This document shows, in pieces, positions 1 to 8,537 of a stretch of DNA of 62,481 bases; within the stretch, counting starts at the first letter, position 1; every line of letters begins with the position of its first letter. A program made the translations under genes and the position numbers. Under the pieces are notes generated by a model. That model saw only the letters and a program-made list of their open reading frames with translations. It ran no database searches and was not told where the DNA came from. This DNA comes from an uncultured Collinsella sp. (lineage in GTDB: Bacteria > Actinomycetota > Coriobacteriia > Coriobacteriales > Coriobacteriaceae): the NCBI GenBank assembly GCA_958413765.1, contig CATYVH010000009.1, forward strand, positions 1 through 62,481, written 5' to 3'.

Positions 1-39
1 CGGACGTCCATCAGCGCCCCGCCCCTCTCTCAAAAACAA

Positions 40-95
40 AAACCACCACAAAGGGGACTGGCACCTTTGCGGTGGTGGCCTCCTTGTGGTGGTTT
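40..95. repeat. REP-like palindrome, GGGGAC-core family
   Basis: Arms AACCACCACAAAGG and CCTTTGCGGTGGT surround a GGGACTGGCA centre. A third, shorter copy of the arm follows at 82-95. The same sequence with small changes recurs near 27680, 29792, 30028 and 31315. The element lies downstream of the minus-strand kup gene and could act as its transcript end. The first 39 bases of the window hold nothing recognisable. Confidence 0.75.
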
Positions 96-147
96 CAAGT
101 GTATAGCCTTTGCAGCCTGCGGTCGCTAGACAAACAGCAGACGTCGA

Positions 148-2175
148 CTACGGACGCTCGTCGGGAGCCAGGCGCTGCATCTTGCTCACGGCCTTAAACT
201 TGGTGAACAGCGGCACGTACTCAAAGCTCACGTTGGAGTTCTCCAGGCCGTACCAGCGCGCAGGCGTGCCGGCGGCGCGGCGGATGATGTACTTGAGCGT
301 GATGGCCGTACGCTCGCTGGGCTCCACGTCGCTTTCGGGCGCCAGCAGCTTGCGGATCATGACGAACTTAAACGTACCGATGTTGCCCGGGTCCTTGTAG
401 ACCGAGTAGTCATGCGTCTGCGCCGGCAGCTCGCCGCTGGCAGCCAGATCCTGAACAACCTGACGCAGATAGGCATTGACGCGCTGGTTGATCTTGTAGC
501 CCAGATACAGATGCACGCGGAACACGTAGTCGGTGCCGAACGTCTCGACCGAGTAGGCAAAGGTATGCGGCTCCTCCATGGTCTCGACATTCACGAACCA
601 CCAGGCACGAGCGCGCTTGGGGTGCTTATCCAAAATCGAGTAGACGATATCGCGGTCGATATAGTCGGTGTTGGTGTCCTTGGTCAGGTACACGATGTTG
701 TCGCTCATGAGCTCGTAGCGATCGTCGTCGCGCAGGCGTTTGAGCTGCGGCAGATAGCTGCGCAGCGGCAGCAGCGTAAACTGACGTTGCTCGACCGCCG
801 TACCGTTGTACCAGCACACCATGATGCCCATGATGAGTGCAGCCATGAGGATGGTGAAGTAGCCACCGTGGAAGAACTTGGTGAGCGAGCTCACAAAGAA
901 GAAGCCCTCGAGCAAAAGGAAGAAGGCGGCAAAGATCCACGGCGCGACCTTGAGATTGCGCTCCACGTGCAGATAGAAGAAGAGCAGCATTGTCGTGCAC
1001 ATCATGGTCAGGGTAATGGCCAGGCCGTACGCGGCCTCCATGTGCGCCGAGTTCTGGAACAGCAGCACCACGACGACGCAGCCCACGAGCATGACGTTGT
1101 TGACCATGGGGATGTAGAGCTGGCCCTTGGTCTCGGCAGGATAGAAGACCTGCATATGCGGCATGAGGTCCAGGCGGCTGGCCTCGGACACCAGCGAGAA
1201 TGCGCCGGTGATGAGCGCCTGCGAGGCAATGATGGCCGCGACGGTGGAAAGGCCGACGGCAAAGGGACGCAGGCCCGGGGCGAGCATCTGGTAGAAGGGG
1301 TTGAGGTCGGCGATACCCATGAGCTCCGGGTTGCCGGCGTTGTTGATAAGCCACGCGCCCTGGCCCATGTAGGACAGCAGCAGGCAGCACTTAACGAACG
1401 GCCAGGTGGCATAGATGTTGCCGCGGCCCACATGGCCCATGTCGGAATAGAGCGCCTCGGCACCGGTGGTAGCGAGGAAGCAGCTGCCCAAAATCATGAT
1501 GCCCGCATGGTTGTTGGGGCTCAGCAGGAAAGCGATGCCACGCAACGGGTTGAGGCACAGCAGCACCGCGGGATACTGGCAGACAAAGAACAGGCCCGTG
1601 CCGCCCAGGAACAAAAACCACAGCGTCATGATGGGGCCGAAGGCGTGACCGATCTTGGCCGTGCCGATGCGCTGCACCAAGAAGAGCGCGATGATGATGG
1701 CAAGCGTGATGGCGACGACACGACCCTGGTCGTCACCGAGCACGGCATGGACCGCCGGGATGGTGCGCAGGCCCTCGATGGCCGTGGTGACGGTAACGGC
1801 AGGCGTCAGGATGCCGTCGGCGAGCAGCGCCGCGCCGCCCAGCATGGCGGGGATGATGAGCCACTTGCCGCAGCGCTTGACCAGGCTGTACAAGGCAAAG
1901 ATGCCGCCCTCGCCGTGGTTGTCGGCGCGCAGCGAGATCAGCACGTACTTGACGGTCGTCAGCAGTGTGACCGTCCACACGACAAGGGAGAGCGCGCCGA
2001 GCACGAACTCCTGCGTGACGCTTCCGATGCCGCCGTTGCCGGCAACGAGCGCCTTGGTTACATACATGGGGCTGGTGCCGATATCGCCATACACCACGCC
2101 CAGCGTGACGAGCATCGCCGAGATACTCACAGGAATCGCAGCGTGCGAAGCTGCCTCCTTGGCCTTTTGATTCAT
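148..2175 (-). CDS. kup: Kup-type potassium uptake permease
   Basis: Predicted cytoplasmic-membrane K+ importer of the Kup/HAK family, probably coupled to protons. The 675-residue product has the usual family size. The signature LGVVYGDIGTSPMYV lies at residues 25-39 in the first membrane helix. About eleven further hydrophobic segments follow to roughly residue 440, then a polar cytosolic domain of about 220 residues. I start at the ATG at 2175 because GGGAGG lies 10 bases upstream; an in-frame TTG at 2193 would put that ribosome site inside the gene. It appears to be transcribed alone. A TATAAT box is present on the minus strand at 2211-2216, without an obvious -35. The leader is too short for the known c-di-AMP riboswitch. 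Confidence 0.95.
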   Translation of the reverse strand: MNQKAKEAASHAAIPVSISAMLVTLGVVYGDIGTSPMYVTKALVAGNGGIGSVTQEFVLGALSLVVWTVTLLTTVKYVLISLRADNHGEGGIFALYSLVKRCGKWLIIPAMLGGAALLADGILTPAVTVTTAIEGLRTIPAVHAVLGDDQGRVVAITLAIIIALFLVQRIGTAKIGHAFGPIMTLWFLFLGGTGLFFVCQYPAVLLCLNPLRGIAFLLSPNNHAGIMILGSCFLATTGAEALYSDMGHVGRGNIYATWPFVKCCLLLSYMGQGAWLINNAGNPELMGIADLNPFYQMLAPGLRPFAVGLSTVAAIIASQALITGAFSLVSEASRLDLMPHMQVFYPAETKGQLYIPMVNNVMLVGCVVVVLLFQNSAHMEAAYGLAITLTMMCTTMLLFFYLHVERNLKVAPWIFAAFFLLLEGFFFVSSLTKFFHGGYFTILMAALIMGIMVCWYNGTAVEQRQFTLLPLRSYLPQLKRLRDDDRYELMSDNIVYLTKDTNTDYIDRDIVYSILDKHPKRARAWWFVNVETMEEPHTFAYSVETFGTDYVFRVHLYLGYKINQRVNAYLRQVVQDLAASGELPAQTHDYSVYKDPGNIGTFKFVMIRKLLAPESDVEPSERTAITLKYIIRRAAGTPARWYGLENSNVSFEYVPLFTKFKAVSKMQRLAPDERP

Positions 2176-2298
2176 AAGCCGGTTTCCTCCCAACTTTAAC
2201 GTTCGACGGGATTATATGTAATCAGCCCATATTTTAATGGCACCGTTTTCCCAGCTAGATAAACATTTATGCGGCCTTTAGGCCACCGCGGCGATATG

Positions 2299-2333
2299 GA
2301 ATGTGACAAAGGGACGCCCCCTTTGTCACATTC
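2299..2333. repeat. Perfect palindrome beside a stop codon
   Basis: GAATGTGACAAAGGG pairs with CCCTTTGTCACATTC around a short ACGCC centre. It ends one base from the TGA stop (2335-2337) of the minus-strand nitroreductase. A relative with the GACAAAGGGAC arm lies at 18014-18042. It may form a 3' hairpin on the nitroreductase transcript. Confidence 0.75.
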
Positions 2334-2334
2334 G

Positions 2335-3207
2335 TCATTTTCCGAGCCAGTTTTTGAACCACCACTCCATGGAGCGGCTCATCTCGGCCATAAAGGGGCT
2401 CGTGTGCTTGCGGGTGTAAATATCGATGACGCGCTCGCCCACCTCGCGGGCATGCGGGCGAAACATCGCGTCCATCTCGGCCACCTGCGCATCCATCGTC
2501 GCGGCGTCGGCGCGACAATAACGCTCCTCGTGCACCAGGTTCACCACGGGATGCGCGATTGCCGGGCGCTCCTTGCGGGGCGTGCCGATGATGAGCATCG
2601 ACAGCGGCATGGTATAGGCAGGCAGGTCCAGCAGCGCGGCAACTTCCTCGGCGTTCTCGACGATATCGCCGATATAGCAGCTCCCCAGCCCCAGAGATTC
2701 GGCGGCGACCACGGCGTTTTGAGCGGCGATCACGGCATCCTGCGCCGCGATGGCAAAGTCGCCCAAACCCGGCGCGCGGCGGGGTGCCTTGCCCGTGCGC
2801 TCGAAAAACTCGGGCTCAAAGCAGCCCACGTGCTCAAACAGATCGATCCACTTGGCATAGTCGACCACAAATATAAGTGCCCAGGGCGCCTTGGCGATCA
2901 TGGGCTGGTGGTCGCACAGGTCGGCAAGACGATCGAGCGTAGCCTGCTCGCGAATGCTCACGATGGAATACATCATCATGGCGCCCGCCGACGGTGCACG
3001 GCTCGCCGCATGCAGAATCGCCGCCCGCTGCTCGTCGGTCACCGCCACGGGACGGTCATCGTCATTGCGCGCAAAGGCGCGCGTGGAGGAACGGTGCTCC
3101 AACGTGTCCAGCACCGCGTTGCCCGTGGCCTCGACCGGATAACCGCCAGCATCCACGCCCGCAGCTCCGCCGCCGCCCACGTCCGCCTTGCAAACCTGCT
3201 CGCTCAT
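2335..3207 (-). CDS. Nitroreductase family FMN oxidoreductase with C-terminal extension
   Basis: Predicted cytosolic flavin-dependent NAD(P)H oxidoreductase; the substrate cannot be told. The FMN-phosphate motif RSSTRAFARNDD follows a short glycine-rich leader of about 35 residues. The second family block, GLGSCYIGDIVENAEEV, appears mid-protein. At 290 residues it is longer than a minimal nitroreductase (about 170-220) because of a charged C-terminal segment of about 80 residues rich in Met and Glu, ending in aromatic residues (EWWFKNW). The ATG start has GAGGG about 6 bases upstream. It is a single gene, divergent from the sulfatase gene at 3422. The 215-base gap between them holds both promoters but no motif I can name. 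Confidence 0.85.
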   Translation of the reverse strand: MSEQVCKADVGGGGAAGVDAGGYPVEATGNAVLDTLEHRSSTRAFARNDDDRPVAVTDEQRAAILHAASRAPSAGAMMMYSIVSIREQATLDRLADLCDHQPMIAKAPWALIFVVDYAKWIDLFEHVGCFEPEFFERTGKAPRRAPGLGDFAIAAQDAVIAAQNAVVAAESLGLGSCYIGDIVENAEEVAALLDLPAYTMPLSMLIIGTPRKERPAIAHPVVNLVHEERYCRADAATMDAQVAEMDAMFRPHAREVGERVIDIYTRKHTSPFMAEMSRSMEWWFKNWLGK

Positions 3208-3421
3208 CGCCCTACCCTCGCCATTTCTTTAAGAAGCCTTTACGTTTCCGTGTAATTCCCGTCCATTATCGCGCAGGTCGCCACTACATTGCGCCACACC
3301 GCCACACGTGCGCGTTAATATGGCTGGTTGTTGTGCGCAGCCACCAATTGCAGCGCATATCTTGGTAACAATCGGGTAAACCCCCGCTTTCGTAGGTTTT
3401 AAGTTTGTGAGGAGTCTCAGC

Positions 3422-5722
3422 ATGTTCGCTGCCGCCATCTCGCTCGTCGGTCTTGCGGCGACCGTCCACTTTGTTTTACGTGAGACCAAGACCGTCAAGG
3501 CGCAATCGGGCACCATTGCCAAGAGCGCCATCGCCTGGAGCGTCGCCTTCGGTCTGTTCCAGGTCTTTTTGACCATTTGGGGCGCCGTGGGCCTCGTCGC
3601 CCAAAACGAGCCGCTCGCCTTTGTGATGCTCATCCTGACCAACGCCATCCTCACCGGATGCGCTTGGGCCAGCATCGCCCGCGACCGCATCGCCCCGCGC
3701 GTCTTTGCGTTCGCCGAGCCCGACGCCCCCGCCCCCACCGGCAAGCTCGCCCGCCTGCGCGGCGCCTTTGTGGGCAAACCGCTCGTCGCCGCCGTCCTGT
3801 GCCTGCTACTAGCCGGCGTCTTTGCGCTGCTGGGCATGGAGGTCTCGTCCAACCACGACTTTACCTGGGTCTATCCCCTGTGCATCCTGCTCGAATGGGC
3901 CATTATCACCGTGCTCATGACCGGCCTGTTCTTCCTGTTCCAGCGCCACGGCGCGGCTCCCGCCGTCCTGGCCTTTGCCCTCTTTATCCTGGGCATTGCC
4001 GAGTTCTTCGTCATCACGTTTAAATCCATGCCCATCCAGCCGGGCGACCTTTCGGCCATCTCCACCGCCGCCGCGGTCGCCGGCAACGGCTACACCTTCT
4101 CCATCTCGCTGTTCTGTGTGCTGTCCATGGGCTTTACCGCCATTGCCATGCTGCTATGCGAGTACGCCGGCATCGTGGCGCCGCATCGCCAGAAGGGCGC
4201 CGTCAATGCCAAGCGCATGCTGCTCACCAACCTGCTCGTGGCGGTGCTGTGCCTGGGCGGCGTGACCGCGCATGTCACGCTCATCGACTACTACAACACC
4301 CTCGGCATCACCGTCTACACCTGGCGCCCGCTCGAGAGCTACTGGCGCGAGGGCTATCTGCCTGCCTTTATTAGTGCAGCACAGTCCATCAAGCCGCCCA
4401 AACCCGCCGACTATTCTGTCGATGACGCCAAGGCCACGCTCAAAAAGTACGCCAAGGCCTACGACAAGTCCGACGCGGCCAAGAGCGACGAGCGCGCCGC
4501 CGCAGAGGAGCAATTCGACAGCGAGAAGCCCACGGTCATCGCCATCATGAACGAGACCTTCTCGGACCTATCCATCTACCAGAATATGCGCGCCGGCTAC
4601 GAGGGTCCGCAGTACTTTAAGAGCCTGTCCAACTGCCTCAGCCGCGGCAAGCTCTACGTGAGCGCCTACGGCGGCGGCACGGCCAATACCGAGTTTGAGT
4701 TTATGACCGGCAACTCCATGGCCAACCTGGGCTCGGGCGTGTACCCCTACACCATCTACAACATGGAAACGACCGGGAACCTGGCAGAGCAGTTCAAGTC
4801 GCTCGGATATTCCACCACGGCCATGCACCCCAACCACGCCACCAACTGGAACCGCGAGAACGTCTACAAGGACTTTGGCTTTGACCAGTTCCTGTCCATC
4901 AACGATTTCCAGGGTGCCGATACCCTGCGCGGCATGGTGACCGACCAGGCGACCTACGACAAGATTCTTGAGCTGCTCGACCAGAACGCCGATCCTCAGT
5001 TTATCTTCGACGTGACCATGCAGAACCACTCGGGCTACGACACGGGCCTGCTGCCGGCCGACAAGCAGATGCACCTGAACATCGACACGACCGACCTGGA
5101 CGCCAAGACCGTCGAGGACGGCACGCTCTCCGATGTCGACGAGTACGTCTCGTGCATCGAGCAGTCCGACCAGGCACTGCGCTACTTCCTCAACGCCTTG
5201 AGCAAGCTCGACCGCAAGGTGGTCGTGGTTTTCTGGGGCGATCACCAGCCGTTCTTCCCGTCCAAGTTCAATGACAAGTGGTTTACCGACGAGGACGACG
5301 CCACCCACCAGGAGCGCTTGTGGCAGACCGACTACATCATTTGGGCTAACTACGACGTTGCCGGCTGCGACCAGACGAGCGAGGTCGACGACTTGTCCAC
5401 CAACTACCTGTCCACGCAGCTGATGCAGCTGATCGGCGCACCGCTGACCGACTACCAGAAGGCGCATATGACGCTGCGCGAGTCGCTGCCCGCCATCAAC
5501 TCCGTGGGCTACGAGGACGCCAGCCTGCGCTGGGCGCTCTCCTCCAACGTCACCGGTGACGACGTCGCTGCCGCAGCCGCCACCAAGGCGCGCGAGGATT
5601 ACGCCAAGATGCAGTATTACGAGATGTTCCGCGACGGCAAGAACGTCTACACCGAGCACTTCCAGACCGAGGCCAACGAGACCGACCCCAACCTGGCGCC
5701 GGGTACGACCAAGATCAAATAG
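3422..5722 (+). CDS. LTA synthase-like membrane sulfatase (phosphoglycerol transferase family)
   Basis: Predicted polytopic membrane enzyme with an outward-facing sulfatase-fold domain, as in lipoteichoic acid synthases and MdoB-type glycerophosphotransferases. The 766-residue product has an N-terminal hydrophobic region (several helices to about residue 300), a charged stalk rich in Ala, Lys and Asp, then the catalytic domain. The nucleophile is probably Thr379 in MNETFSDL; metal-binding Asp607-His608 sit in FWGDHQPFFP; and the HPNHATNWNRENVY block typical of the family is present. I start at the ATG at 3422, which has GAGGAG about 7 bases upstream; a GTG at 3407 overlaps that site. Monocistronic. 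The acceptor polymer is not predictable. Confidence 0.88.
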   Translation: MFAAAISLVGLAATVHFVLRETKTVKAQSGTIAKSAIAWSVAFGLFQVFLTIWGAVGLVAQNEPLAFVMLILTNAILTGCAWASIARDRIAPRVFAFAEPDAPAPTGKLARLRGAFVGKPLVAAVLCLLLAGVFALLGMEVSSNHDFTWVYPLCILLEWAIITVLMTGLFFLFQRHGAAPAVLAFALFILGIAEFFVITFKSMPIQPGDLSAISTAAAVAGNGYTFSISLFCVLSMGFTAIAMLLCEYAGIVAPHRQKGAVNAKRMLLTNLLVAVLCLGGVTAHVTLIDYYNTLGITVYTWRPLESYWREGYLPAFISAAQSIKPPKPADYSVDDAKATLKKYAKAYDKSDAAKSDERAAAEEQFDSEKPTVIAIMNETFSDLSIYQNMRAGYEGPQYFKSLSNCLSRGKLYVSAYGGGTANTEFEFMTGNSMANLGSGVYPYTIYNMETTGNLAEQFKSLGYSTTAMHPNHATNWNRENVYKDFGFDQFLSINDFQGADTLRGMVTDQATYDKILELLDQNADPQFIFDVTMQNHSGYDTGLLPADKQMHLNIDTTDLDAKTVEDGTLSDVDEYVSCIEQSDQALRYFLNALSKLDRKVVVVFWGDHQPFFPSKFNDKWFTDEDDATHQERLWQTDYIIWANYDVAGCDQTSEVDDLSTNYLSTQLMQLIGAPLTDYQKAHMTLRESLPAINSVGYEDASLRWALSSNVTGDDVAAAAATKAREDYAKMQYYEMFRDGKNVYTEHFQTEANETDPNLAPGTTKIK

Positions 5723-5765
5723 CGACACGTCTTAACTGGTTCGTCTGCCCGGCGGCGCGAAACGT

Positions 5766-5848
5766 AAGGTTCCCTGCTCGGACAGTCCTGCTCGCACGGA
5801 GAGCACATTAAGTGCTCTCCGGCTCGTGCGGAACTCGCGATGAACCTT
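5766..5848. repeat. Long imperfect palindrome, ACATTAAGT-tip family copy 1
   Basis: AAGGTTC at 5766 pairs with GAACCTT at 5842-5848. Inside lie the blocks CAGTCCTGC, GAGAGCACATTAAGTGCTCTC (the central hairpin, shortened here) and GTGCGGAACTCGCGAT. The same blocks recur in the 147-bp palindrome at 52455-52601. It lies between the plus-strand sulfatase gene and the convergent flavodoxin gene. Confidence 0.75.
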
Positions 5849-5941
5849 TCCCGTGCTTCCGCCTGCCGCCGCCCCTCACCTGTTGCGGGTTGAGTGAGCT
5901 GATAAGAAGCAGCGCTCGCTACGGAGCAGCTTTGAGTCAAG

Positions 5942-5971
5942 AAAAAAGCCTCGAGAATTTCGAGGCTTTCA
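5942..5971 (-). terminator. Intrinsic terminator of the flavodoxin-like gene
   Basis: Stem AAGCCTCGA / TCGAGGCTT with a short loop. On the minus strand it is followed by TTTTTTC, so it fits the end of the gene at 6005-6556. The other direction has a poor T tract. Confidence 0.8.
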
Positions 5972-6004
5972 CGTTTGTATTATCTCGAGCGCGAGGCGAC
6001 ACGC

Positions 6005-6556
6005 CTACTCGCCCAGCACGGCCTTCTTGGCGGCTGCGGCCATGTTGTCCAGGTCCTCCTTGGTGGGGTGGTCCTTTGCGGCAACCCAGTTGTCGAGCAG
6101 CATCTTGAAGCGAGCATTGTCGGGATCTTGCTCGAGCATTGCCTCGTAGCGCTGCTTGACCGCGGGGCCCATCTTGCCCTGGCACATCGCCCAGCCCGCA
6201 AGCTCGGCATCCTCGGCCAAATTGGACGACACGCGATCGATAATCTGCTGAAAATAGCTCTGGTCGGCACCGAAGCCGCAGGTGCCAAACAAGAAGATGC
6301 GCTTGCCGTGCAGGGCGGAAAGCAGCGCCGCCACCGAGGGCGTGCAGGCACCCTTGTCGCACCAAAAACCAACAAGCACCGTATCGGCAGCACAGGCACC
6401 CTCTGCCTCGTGCGCGACCTGCTCCGGATCTGCATCATCGCTCAGCGCGGCGGCATGGATAAACTCGACGCCTGCAGCCTGCAGGGCGCGCTTGATCGCC
6501 CCCGAAACCATCCTGGTATTACCGCTCTTGCTGTTAACCACCATAGAGCATGTCAT
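6005..6556 (-). CDS. Flavodoxin-like protein
   Basis: Predicted 183-residue FMN-binding flavodoxin-fold protein, a possible small electron carrier or flavoprotein partner. The N-terminal VVNSKSGNTRMVSGAI matches the flavodoxin phosphate-binding loop (S/T-x-T/S-G-N-T). The central block LVGFWCDKGACTP has the family's typical W and G positions, and FLFGTCGFGAD the second flavin loop. The C-terminal 50 residues look like a helical add-on (DNARFKMLLDNWVAA). I start at the second ATG (6556), 10 bases after GAGG; a GTG at 6562 is an alternative. Monocistronic. Some databases use the name BilS for similar proteins; nothing here ties it to bilirubin. Confidence 0.8.
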   Translation of the reverse strand: MTCSMVVNSKSGNTRMVSGAIKRALQAAGVEFIHAAALSDDADPEQVAHEAEGACAADTVLVGFWCDKGACTPSVAALLSALHGKRIFLFGTCGFGADQSYFQQIIDRVSSNLAEDAELAGWAMCQGKMGPAVKQRYEAMLEQDPDNARFKMLLDNWVAAKDHPTKEDLDNMAAAAKKAVLGE

Positions 6557-6677
6557 AGTCACGTTGCCTCGTTTCCCCCGAAACTCGAGCCATTAATGCA
6601 ATTTGTTAAAAGCATATCTTAGTACTATCGACGCAGATGTAAACCATCTGCCGCTAATCGGCAGCCCCTACTGGGCC

Positions 6678-8537
6678 CTACTGGGCAAACTGGCTACGAT
6701 AAAGCTCGGCATAGAAACCGTCTGCCGCCAGCAGCTCGTCGTGCGTGCCGCGCTCGATAATCTCGCCATCGCGCATTACCAGGATGCAATCGGCGTTGCG
6801 AATCGTCGACAGGCGGTGCGCCACGACAAAGCTCGTGCGGCCAGCCATGAGCTCGTCGAATGCCGCCTGCACCTGCAGCTCGGTACGCGTATCGATGCTC
6901 GACGTTGCCTCGTCCAGCAGCAGAATCGCCGGATCGGTGAGCATGACGCGCGCGATGCACAGCAGCTGTTTTTGACCTTGGCTAAACGTGCCGCCGTCCT
7001 CGCCGATCACCGTATCGTAGCCGCCCGGCAGCTGCACGATAAACTTGTGCGCGTGCGCGCGCTTGGCAGCCTCGATGACCTGCTCGCGCGTGGCATCGGG
7101 ACAACCGTAGGCAATGTTTTCCGCCACCGTGCCCTCGAACAGCCAGGTATCTTGCAGCACCATGCCAAAGGCACGGCGCAGGCTTTCGCGCGTGTAATCT
7201 CGCGAGGACTTGCCATCGACCATGATGCGTCCGGCATCGATATCGTAAAAACGCAGCAGCAGGTTGATGAGCGTCGTCTTGCCACAGCCCGTGGGACCGA
7301 CGAGGGCAAAGCGCATGCCGGGCTTGGCCTCGATGCAGATATCCTGCAGCAGCTTGCGGTCGGGCACGTAGCTAAAGTCCACATGCTCAAAGGTCACCTC
7401 GCCCTGCGGGACAGCGAGCTCCACGGCATCTGACACATCGGGCTCTTGCTCGCGGGCGTCGAGCAGCGCAAACATGCGGCGCGCCGAGGCATACGCCGTC
7501 TGGATTTGTGTAATGACGTTGGTGACCTCGTTGAACGGCTTAGTGTACTGGTTGGCGTAGGACAGGAAGATCTGTACGCCGCCCACCGTAAGCGCCGCCG
7601 GCACGCCCGTGATCACGCCCACGCAGCCGATGACGGCAACCACCGCGTAGATGATGTTGTTGATAAAGCGCGTACCGGGGTTGGAAAGCGAACCCATAAA
7701 CTGCGCGCGCTCGCCTGCCGTATAAAGCTCGGCGTTGAGGGCATCGAAGCGCTGCTGAGCGCTCGGGCCGTAGGCAAACGCGTCCACGAGCTTTTGCTCG
7801 CCCACGTACTCCTCGATATGGCCACCGAGCTGGCCCTGGATGCGCTGTTGGGCCGTAAAGCTCTTGTTGGAGAGCTTGGCGATGGCACCGGCCGCAAAGA
7901 TGGAAAGCGGCGTGACGAGTACCACCACAAGCGTCATGGTCAGGTTGATGGAGAGCATAAACGCAAGCGTGCCCACGATGGTGATGACACCGGTAAAGAG
8001 CTGCGTGAAGCCCTGCAGCAGACCGTCGCCCACCTGATCGACGTCGTTGACCACGCGGCTCATAAGGTCGCCGTGGGCGTGACTGTCGATAAAGCTGAGC
8101 GGCATACGGCTGAGCTTGTCGCTCGCCTCCACGCGCATGTCGCGCACCGTTTCGTAGGACAGGCGGTTGACGCAATAGCCCTGCAGCCACTGGAAGGACG
8201 CGGCCCCCACCACGATGAGCGCGAGCTTGGTGACGAGCGGCAGCAGCGCGTCAAAGTCCACCTGCCCGGCGGCAACGATGAGGTCGATGCCCTTGCCGAT
8301 GAGGATGGGCGTATAGAGCTGCAAGATCACCGAGATGGCGGCGCTCACAAACGACGCCGTAAACGAAATGCGATGCGGGCGGACGTAGCCCAGCAGGCGG
8401 CGAGTTACCGCGCCCACGGGGTAGCGCTCGGGGTCGCCGGGCTGACGCGGGCCGTCACCCAAGTCGTTGAGGTTATCGTTGCCGGACACGTTGGCCGTCA
8501 TCGTGGCGACCGAACCGGAAGAAGTATACGGATTCAT
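6678..8537 (-). CDS. ABC exporter half-transporter, canonical Walker B partner
   Basis: A 619-residue fusion of an exporter-type transmembrane domain (six hydrophobic segments to about residue 340) and a nucleotide-binding domain. Walker A is GPTGCGKTT. The signature is FSQGQKQ instead of LSGGQ, and Walker B is LLLDEATSS with the catalytic Glu. It is the second gene of a pair: its ATG directly follows the TAA of the gene at 8538-10412 (TAAATG), with GGAGG upstream inside that gene. The two should form a heterodimeric multidrug-type exporter in the membrane; the substrate is unknown. A similar pair lies at 18043-21781. Confidence 0.93.
   Translation of the reverse strand: MNPYTSSGSVATMTANVSGNDNLNDLGDGPRQPGDPERYPVGAVTRRLLGYVRPHRISFTASFVSAAISVILQLYTPILIGKGIDLIVAAGQVDFDALLPLVTKLALIVVGAASFQWLQGYCVNRLSYETVRDMRVEASDKLSRMPLSFIDSHAHGDLMSRVVNDVDQVGDGLLQGFTQLFTGVITIVGTLAFMLSINLTMTLVVVLVTPLSIFAAGAIAKLSNKSFTAQQRIQGQLGGHIEEYVGEQKLVDAFAYGPSAQQRFDALNAELYTAGERAQFMGSLSNPGTRFINNIIYAVVAVIGCVGVITGVPAALTVGGVQIFLSYANQYTKPFNEVTNVITQIQTAYASARRMFALLDAREQEPDVSDAVELAVPQGEVTFEHVDFSYVPDRKLLQDICIEAKPGMRFALVGPTGCGKTTLINLLLRFYDIDAGRIMVDGKSSRDYTRESLRRAFGMVLQDTWLFEGTVAENIAYGCPDATREQVIEAAKRAHAHKFIVQLPGGYDTVIGEDGGTFSQGQKQLLCIARVMLTDPAILLLDEATSSIDTRTELQVQAAFDELMAGRTSFVVAHRLSTIRNADCILVMRDGEIIERGTHDELLAADGFYAELYRSQFAQ

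Noticed and set aside
412..2199. Long open frame opposite kup, and similar long frames opposite many other genes
   Set aside because: They are antisense shadows of G+C-rich genes: low-complexity His/Arg/Ala-rich translations, no ribosome sites and no family motifs.
2176..2298. c-di-AMP riboswitch before kup
   Set aside because: The leader is about 120 bases with no recognisable conserved blocks of that class; only a -10 box and a small hairpin are seen.
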